A DNA stretch of 64,000 nt from Macrolepiota albuminosa (Eukaryota > Basidiomycota > Agaricomycetes > Agaricales > Agaricaceae), in assembly GCA_027475525.1 (NCBI GenBank), contig JAMWFC010000108.1, positions 187,811 to 251,810 on the forward strand. Direction: 5' to 3'. Positions within the stretch are counted from its first letter, which is position 1; every line of letters starts with the position of its first letter. The notes under the pieces were generated by a model. That model was not told where the DNA came from. It made no database searches and saw only the letters and a program-made list of their open reading frames with translations. The position numbers and the translations under genes are program-made. Below, piece after piece: positions 57,654-64,000 of the stretch.

Positions 57654-60506
57654 CTAAGACCCGTCCGCCAATGACTCTGCAACCGTGCCCATCTCTGTCA
57701 CTATTGACTCCTCCTTAGTTGCAATGTTAATTGCGGGAGGAGGAGGCGCCAATTCTGTCCTCGGTGGGGTGGTTGGCCCCTCAACTGCAGGCGAATCTAC
57801 CACCATAGGCTCAGTAAGCGCAATGTTAATCGCAGTAGGCATGGTGGTGAGCGTACCATGGGCCGACGTTCGGTTTAGGAGATTGACCCGATTTGGGTCC
57901 ATTCCAATGAGGTAGTAGAGGCCATTGGCCTCAGGGTTGACTGGGAGATTGCTCTCCTTGTGGTGTTTGAACATGAGACAATAGTGGTTGTCTTCGGTCA
58001 TTTCCCACTATCCATCCCATTGCAGGATTGCAGCAGGGGTGCCATACTTGGAGAGGCACTCCATGTGCTTATTGTTGACCTGTTTGAAGATGTCCATAGA
58101 CATTGTGGGGAAATGAAACTGCTGTTCCAGGAAGACTACGCCATAAGTGTAGGTGTAGTCCACCCAGTCCAGCAGAATCCAGTTGTGTAGAAGGACGCGT
58201 AACACGTCATCATCAGAGAAGTTCCATGCTTGGTCGTCAGGCACGTGAACTTGGTAAATTTCAAGCTTTGGCCCATGCTGGGGCTCAAATGGTTGCTCAG
58301 GGAACATGGCGTCATATGAGGCAATCACCTCTCGATACAGCCCTGGACGGGCCATGACATGAGTCATGCGCCATATGATCACAGGCTTGGCTGCGCTGTT
58401 AGCGCATAGAGCTCAACATAAGGCAAACCCAAAGAGGGTCCGCCAGTGCATGCGGTAGGCGTGATCCACCACAATGCCCTGATAAGTGTTCTCCAGCCCG
58501 GGCCAACTGAAGACCAGCACGTACTATGCCAGCTGGTCCAAGTCAAACGGCATGGCTAGATCTTGAGCACACATTACGTGCAGCACCATGGACCCATCGT
58601 CTTTTGTGTGCAGAAAGCGCCCTGGAATGTGTCATTGCTCAACAAGAGCAAGGTCGTCAGGGCCCTGCATCGGGTTGACAAGGTCCTGGTATTGAGGCTC
58701 CTTCATTAGAAGCTGCATGGTTTGGTCATGCAGAGCCTCAACTGTTCGCTGTGCGAACATCTGAAGCTCTGTGATCAGCATGTAAGCAACAATTCTGTTG
58801 CAACACAGGACATGAACATTCATATAATATTTATAGAGCCGGTCCAGCTCTAACAGAGTGCGAGAAAGACCACATGGGGCGTGCTTATACACAATCATAC
58901 CCAGGATGTGGGCATGCTGGCCAGAGAAATACTCATACAATGCTGCTCTATTGGCATCAGCTCCCATCAGCACCGTATTCATGGCATACAAATAATATGT
59001 GCAATGGCTGAGTGCTCCTCTAAAGCACAAATTCATTCACTCGATATCGAGCAGCCCCTACACCTTTACTTCCAAGCCATCGGGGATTCTCCCCAAGAAC
59101 TCATCCTCAGCCCTATATTTCAGGGCCTGCAGCTCCTTGGTGTGGTTTGCCTTCTTCTTTGCAATGTGCTTATTGCGCAATACTCATTGGAATCGGTCCG
59201 CTGCTGATTCCCCCTCCTCCCCGTCCTCCTCCTGCTCCAAGCTCAACTCTCCACAGTTGCTCTCATCAGACAAGGATGCTACTGGCGCTTTGCCTTTTCC
59301 AGGCATGGGTTTCCCTCTCAAGGTCGCCACCAGACCATCATATTGTTCCAGTGTGCGGGGGTCTGGGGTCAAGACGACCATGGAATAATGTTCTGGCAGG
59401 GCTAGTACAAATACTGGCAACATAAACAGCATCTGGACTTCTCCCACTTGTGCAGGAATGCCAGCAGGGAAGGCTATGACCTCCAATTTAGAGGCATTGA
59501 GAGGCGGCTTGCAGCCGCAATGCTGACAAGATGGCCCCGACTTTGCCAGGGCAGACGTAACAGGGGCAGGCACATTTTGTGCCAGAGTTCTCCCTTCCAA
59601 CTCAGCATGGGACATATTAAGGGTTGGCGCCTGAGGCACCATGGTAACAGATTTGGACCCCATAAGTGGGGCCCGAGACGATGCAGGTTCCCACTGGCCC
59701 AAGGACAGGTTGGCCAGAGGCTTACTGATGACAGCCAGCGACTCTGACTGGCCCTGAGGAGCCACCGCGGGTAGCCGCAAAGACGAAGCAATGGGCTGAG
59801 CAGGCTGCTCAGGGCACGCAAATTGCATGGCCAATGGCAACCTAGCCCATGGAGGGTCGACCGGTCAACTGGGCTGATATTTGGCCCTTTTGACCTCAGC
59901 AGTCAATTCCTCGAACGTAGACACTTTGCGCTTAGATGCGTGTTTGATTTGCTCCAGTGCTACAACGCGCTGCCTCCTCATCAGCTTGATCTGGTCGAGC
60001 AACCCCTCCATCACCATCACGGCCAGACTGTCCTGCAGGAAGGACGCAGTTGCAGGGACTGGCTATTCCACTGCTTTCAATCTGCTCAGAAGTGCATTGG
60101 GCACTGCTATCTCCTGTGCTTGTGGTGCAGGCTCCATATATGGTTCTACCATGGGCCGATGTGCCCACAGTACAGATGGCGGTCCCGTCACTGCACCCAC
60201 ATACGTCAGAATCGATGCCTGCGAGCGCACTGGTGGAACTTGATAATAGCACTCTGAGCGCATGCTGTCCTCTGGGCGCTCATAGCACTCCTCATCATTG
60301 ACCTCCATCTCTTGCGAGTGGAGGGGGGTCTGGTATGGAAGCAGTTCTTTGCAGCCTGGATAGGCCATGCCTGCAGGATGGTGTTGGCTTGCCACCAGAT
60401 ACAGCGGCTGCCCTTGGTATTCTTGGACTTGTATATTTGGGGGTCTCCTCCCGCCACTAGAGCCTTGTAGGCTCTGATTACTCTTTTGTGGCCCCCAATA
60501 GGCCAT
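57654..60506 (-). pseudogene. ORF3 of element 3 (decayed)
   Basis: Homologous along its whole length to ORF3 of element 2: starts MAYWGPQKSNQS, then the Pro-rich N-terminus, GPSCQHCGCKPPLNASKLEV, MNLCFRGALSHCTYY, LELDRLYKYYMNVHV, a TGA after LALVEQ at the same site as in element 2, PLDW/LDWVDYTYTYGVVFL, AILQWDG, GLYYLIGMDPN and a Ser/Thr/Pro tail. Several further stops and one or more frameshifts. Many differences from element 2 are CpG to TpG or CpA, for example GCG-CAA-AAT where element 2 has GCG-TGA-AAT, which points to an ancestral CGA. Confidence 0.85.
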
Positions 60507-60787
60507 TACAATGAACACGCTAGCGACATGTATTGGGACTTAGAAGGAGAAAAGAAGAAAAAATCTTCTAACTCCACCAGTGGTGTAAACAACCACAAAT
60601 AGCCGCCACCCGGTCTTCAACCAGCCATCAAAGTGGACTTTGTTCACATTCCACCATCACACACGCGTTATGCACATTTTGCTAGCTGTTGAGGGTGTTT
60701 CATGCCCTGCAGCTCTAGGTACCTGTCCATTGCTGCAAGATCTTTGCAGTTCGCTAGCGGTTTCCAGGTAGTATCACCTAGGCTCCA

Positions 60788-61022
60788 TGTAGCGTAGCCC
60801 GCTATGTGGCGTTGGCCACATAGCTTTACTTACTTTACAGTAGATATTATTATATTATATTTATTATAATATAATATTAATTACATTACTATATAACTTA
60901 GTTTACCAGCTGCTTACAAAGCAGCTTATTTTCGTGTATACTACATTGTCAATAGACTGGTCTGGTCTGATTCAGTGTCGTGTGTGCACACTAAGCTCTC
61001 TAAACTTCGTAACTTCGTTACA
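60788..61022 (+). repeat. 5' LTR of element 4
   Basis: 235 bp, TGTAGC...GTTACA. Contains an AT-only near-palindrome (60842-60886) and the hairpin GCTGCTT-ACA-AAGCAGC (60909-60925), in the same place as the larger hairpin of the element 1 LTR. Followed by TTTTTTTGAATCC. Confidence 0.85.
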
Positions 61023-61153
61023 TTTTTTTGAATCCGCCAGCTAGGATCTATTGCCTAGCATCCGACGTCAGTCGTTGAGTTTGTTGACAGAACTCTATCA
61101 GCTTCTCGAGCTTCTTGCACAGCCACACCGTGCAAATTTCAAACAGGGGATCG

Positions 61154-64000
61154 ATGAGTAATCCCATACCTGCAGCGCCCACTGACGGCGGGCGAAATGC
61201 CCACGACCTACGGGGAGACCCAGCAGACACCCAGGACGCGTCAGCGTCCAATGCGGGTCAGGTAAGACCCAAGGCTCAAGACCGAGGTCAGAGTACCCAG
61301 CAGACACCCAGGACGCGTCAGCGTCCAATGCGGGTCAGGTAAGACCCAAGGCTCAAGACCGAGGTCAGAGTGCCGACCTGGCCGGGAATGAGAGCGAGGC
61401 CCGGAGAGCTGAAAGCTCACAACAGGACGGTCCGCAACGCCTCCAGGACAAGATGCCTGGGGGATTAACGCCCCCAGTTACGCAGCTGCCAGGAGGACCG
61501 CGACGGTCTAGCCGACTGGCTTCCAAAGGACCCCCACAGGACGGCCGACAGTCAACCGGCGCCTATGGCGCCCCAGGAGACGCCGAGTCGTCAGTACGGA
61601 CTGGGAGAGCCCTCCCTACGAGCCGGAGCAGTGGGACCAGGCGGTCCACAGCGGGGCCAATGCCTTCTAAAGTAGCGGAAGCCCGCTTAGAAGAGGTACC
61701 GGAGGAGGCTGCAAGGCCTGAAGGATACCGCGCAGAAGATCGATTTCCGCGCACACCAGCAGTGGAGGAAGCTCCGGAGGTTGTAGAACTTCCAGAGGAG
61801 GTGATGGAGTCGTCAAGTGACGACGACGTCGGAGCAGAGGAACAGCGGCTGAAAACCGCGTACACCGTGCGCTTGCGGGTGTTCTGGGACTTGCACCCAG
61901 AGGTGATGAAATACACCACCCAAGCGCGACTTGAGCGCTACGCGTCAGCCCATATAGTAGCACTTAGGCGACAAGGGCACGAAGTGCCCAATGTATTCAG
62001 TACGAAATATACTGATTTGATGGTGAGAGTGCTCACTATGGAGCTGCAAATGTATGTGCAGCGTAAGGCCACACGGCAATCGGGGGTCTCGACCCCCTGG
62101 AGCCACACGTCCGAGGAATGCTCGGCACGACGCAATCAAGACGTCGGAATCGAGCTAGTGGAGGCACTAGCACGGGCGCAAGAAGTGCCCGAAGTAAGAC
62201 CGGTGAGTACTTTTTATACTCCAGCAGGACAAGGGTGGCGTGAGGAGCCCCCGCACATGCGTAACCATGACCGTAGGACAGATATGTCAGGTCCGGATGG
62301 GCACGATAGCACTGTGCTCAAAGTGGAAAGCGAGGCATCCGTGATGCCACGCGTGCCCATGGCCGAAACGTTGAGCGACAGAGTCGCGTACCAACGTATG
62401 CGCAATGGCGACCTCAGGACTAAGGGACAGTCCTTTATAGACGATCAGGGCATCGTATTCGAGGGCACTAAGCCCATTGACAAGATGCGTCGTCAATTCG
62501 TCACGCAGGGTCAGGAGAATCAAGCTTCTCCAGGTCCAGGGCGGCGCAACGATCATGATCGAGGAGACTTCCTCGATCGAGATGGCGCCACGAGACGTGA
62601 TGTCCCTGGTAACGGCCGGGATGACGGCCCTAGGTCGATTCCCCGAGACGAGGGCAATTATGCCCACAGTCGAGGAGGCTCGGGACGTCCCCCGCAAGGT
62701 GGACGGGGAAAGTCACTTCCCCATGCCGCTGACTTGGCGACTAGATCCCCGGGTCAGCGGGAAGCCATCCGAATGCATCGTGAAGCCATGCACGATCGCC
62801 TGCATCGAGTAGTCGATGATGCCCTGGGCGTAACCTTACGGTTACCAGACGGAGTGAAGCTGCGTAAAGCAGACAGTAGGCACATTCGCGCCTATACAGG
62901 CGTGTCCAAGTTCAGCGACCTGGAAGATTGGGCGATGGATGTATGCACCCATCTTGCCATGTGCTTATACGGAGGTGACCGTATGGAACGAGAACGAATT
63001 TTCGTTCTGCCTGAGTTCTTGGCCGGAGAGGCCATGGGTTGGTTTCGACGGGCAGTACTGCACGTCAATCGTGTCCAATATGACTGGACATTTAAAGGAG
63101 TCCTTACAGGACTGTACGATCGATTCGTACACCCCTCAATGCTTCAGGATGCAAGGCAGGACTTCCAGTCCGCCAAGTACACTGAGAAGTTGGGAGTACA
63201 AGGGTTCTATGATACCCTTAGTGACCATGCCCAGAACATGGCAATATACCCGGACGGGTATACAATGCTCGAAACGTTCTTGGATGGCATTCCAGCGGAT
63301 ATGCGCCGCTATTTGATACGTGAGGACGGCTTGTCCCCAGAAGTCAACGATGTGGAAGAATTCATGGCATATGCCATCCGGTATGAGCAGTCTCTGAAGA
63401 CTGCTAACCACTACGAACATCGGAGTGGACACAAAGGGGGATCCAGGCGACTACCGCCTGGTGGGACGCCCTCACGGGGTCAGCATGTGGGGACCTTCCT
63501 GGCCAAGAAGACCGATTTGGATCGTGACCGCAACACGCGGTTTGTTGTACGCAAAACCCCTGTTGCGAACCGAGGGCGGAGCCGCCCACGCCCAGAGCGG
63601 GCGCCGGACGGAGAACGTCCTAAATCAAGGCCGGACTTCAAACCGGCCAACCCACCAGGTCAGACGGGGACTTGTTTCGCGTGTGGCCAACCAGGCCACT
63701 ACGCTACCAACTGCCCTGCGAAGCCAGGACCCCCAAGGAAGGGGTATACACCCCGCGCCCACCTTCGAGCTGCACATACTGCAGCTGCGAGTGGGAGTGA
63801 CGGAGACGTATCTGCCGATTCTGAGGCGGAGAACCCCACAAACGACCAGGAGCCCCCAGAGGAGGCATCGGGCGCCGAGCCCGAGAGTGTGGTCGTGGAG
63901 GGGGAGGAGTACGTCACAGTCGACGTATATGACGACGTCTACGACAATGAGTATTACAGTCGCGACAGCGACTCTGAGTGCCTAGCGGCGATGACGGATT
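61154..64000 (+). CDS. gag of element 4, open to the window edge apart from a 77 bp duplication
   Basis: ATG at 61154. A 77 bp unit is repeated at 61218-61294 and 61295-61371; as 77 is not a multiple of 3, the first reading frame ends at 61342. From the second unit on, another frame runs without a stop to 64000. It encodes an acidic/basic N-terminal part, GQSFIDDQGIVFEG (about 62430), a capsid-like domain (HIRAYTGVSKFSDLEDWAMD about 62880; GVQGFYDTLSDHAQNMAIYP about 63195), a CCHC knuckle CFACGQPGHYATNC (63673-63714) and the acidic segment leading to the protease. Without the duplication the ATG would be in frame with all this. Gag should self-assemble and bind RNA. The best preserved gag in the window. 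Confidence 0.85.
61218..61371 (+). repeat. 77 bp tandem duplication in the gag of element 4
   Basis: Two adjacent identical-looking units starting ACCCAGCAGACACC. Each contains CAG|GTAAGA (61258-61266 and 61335-61343), a consensus 5' splice site. Confidence 0.92.

Larger units (their letters stand above)
57139..60787 (-). mobile_element. Element 3: minus-strand chromovirus with ORF3, cut by element 4
   Basis: Minus-strand order: end of pol with chromodomain (complement 60668-60787, DTTWKPLANC, ending in TAA), spacer with pyrimidine tract and AG, ORF3 (from ATG at 60506 down to about 57654), 3' UTR, TTGGGGGG tract (57304-57317), 3' LTR (57139-57310). LTR and ORF3 are those of the element 2 family. 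The upstream pol was displaced by the insertion of element 4 at 60787/60788 and should be found to the right of the window. Confidence 0.88.
60788..64000 (+). mobile_element. Element 4: plus-strand chromovirus, 5' part only (continues beyond window)
   Basis: 5' LTR 60788-61022, T7GAATCC leader, gag from ATG 61154. It is inserted into the chromodomain region of element 3; the left flank base string CTCCA (60783-60787) should be repeated after its 3' LTR. LTR features (AT-rich core, short hairpin after TACCAGCTG) relate it to element 1, while its gag is nearly a full-length version of the element 5 gag. Confidence 0.88.

Noticed and set aside
60842..60886. Replication origin in the AT-only palindrome
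   Set aside because: It lies inside the LTR of element 4 and is matched in position by the AT-rich core of the element 1 LTR; it is an LTR feature, with no evidence of origin function.

Overview
The window is nuclear DNA of a filamentous basidiomycete, most likely an agaricomycete. Genes carry short (about 50-90 bp) GT-AG introns, there is an intron-less tRNA-Ile(AAU) of eukaryotic type, and the repeats are typical of mushroom genomes: chromodomain Ty3/gypsy elements, a KDZ-type transposase with a cysteine cluster, a LINE tail and an IS630/Tc1-like transposase. Ordinary host genes lie at 1-7.9 kb and 51.4-53.1 kb; most of the rest is transposon.

1-5.6 kb is an inverted duplication. Two 1,428 bp arms (306-1733 and 2984-4411), identical wherever I compared them, each carry one tRNA-Ile and the first exon of a multi-exon gene whose product looks like a PD-(D/E)XK nuclease-fold protein. 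The right gene is complete (4107-5604, 387 aa). The left copy runs off the window and has diverged outside the arm. A two-exon gene of unknown function (1867-2660) lies between the arms. 5.6-7.9 kb holds an F-box protein gene that has lost its ATG, plus a broken third copy. An intact paralogue in opposite orientation lies at 51477-53093.

9097-31216 is a nest of two related chromoviruses. Element 1 (LTRs 9097-9364 and 31026-31216, target duplication CCTAT) is decayed and is split by element 2 (19238-30639, target duplication CCAAC, LTRs differing at two positions). Both have one long gag-pol frame (gag with CCHC knuckle, protease, RT, RNase H, integrase, chromodomain) followed by a separate large third ORF, here called ORF3, that I cannot assign to a known family. 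A third copy of ORF3 lies on the minus strand at 57.65-60.5 kb in element 3. ORF3 is preceded in all three elements by a pyrimidine tract and AG, suggesting expression from a spliced subgenomic RNA.

31.2-49.1 kb is a transposon graveyard: a triplicated minisatellite, a broken KDZ transposase (32.5-36.2 kb, minus), unassigned gene fragments, a LINE tail, and an old gypsy element of a different lineage (42.3-48.9 kb, minus) with an insertion holding a 231 bp tandem duplication. 49-51.4 kb has an LTR remnant and two tRNA-like promoter modules. 53-55.2 kb contains a decayed IS630/Tc1-like transposase. From 55.3 kb to the right end is a second nest: a gag remnant (element 5, minus) interrupted by element 3 (minus), which is interrupted by element 4 (plus, 5' LTR 60788-61022), whose gag reads open to the window edge apart from a 77 bp duplication near its start.
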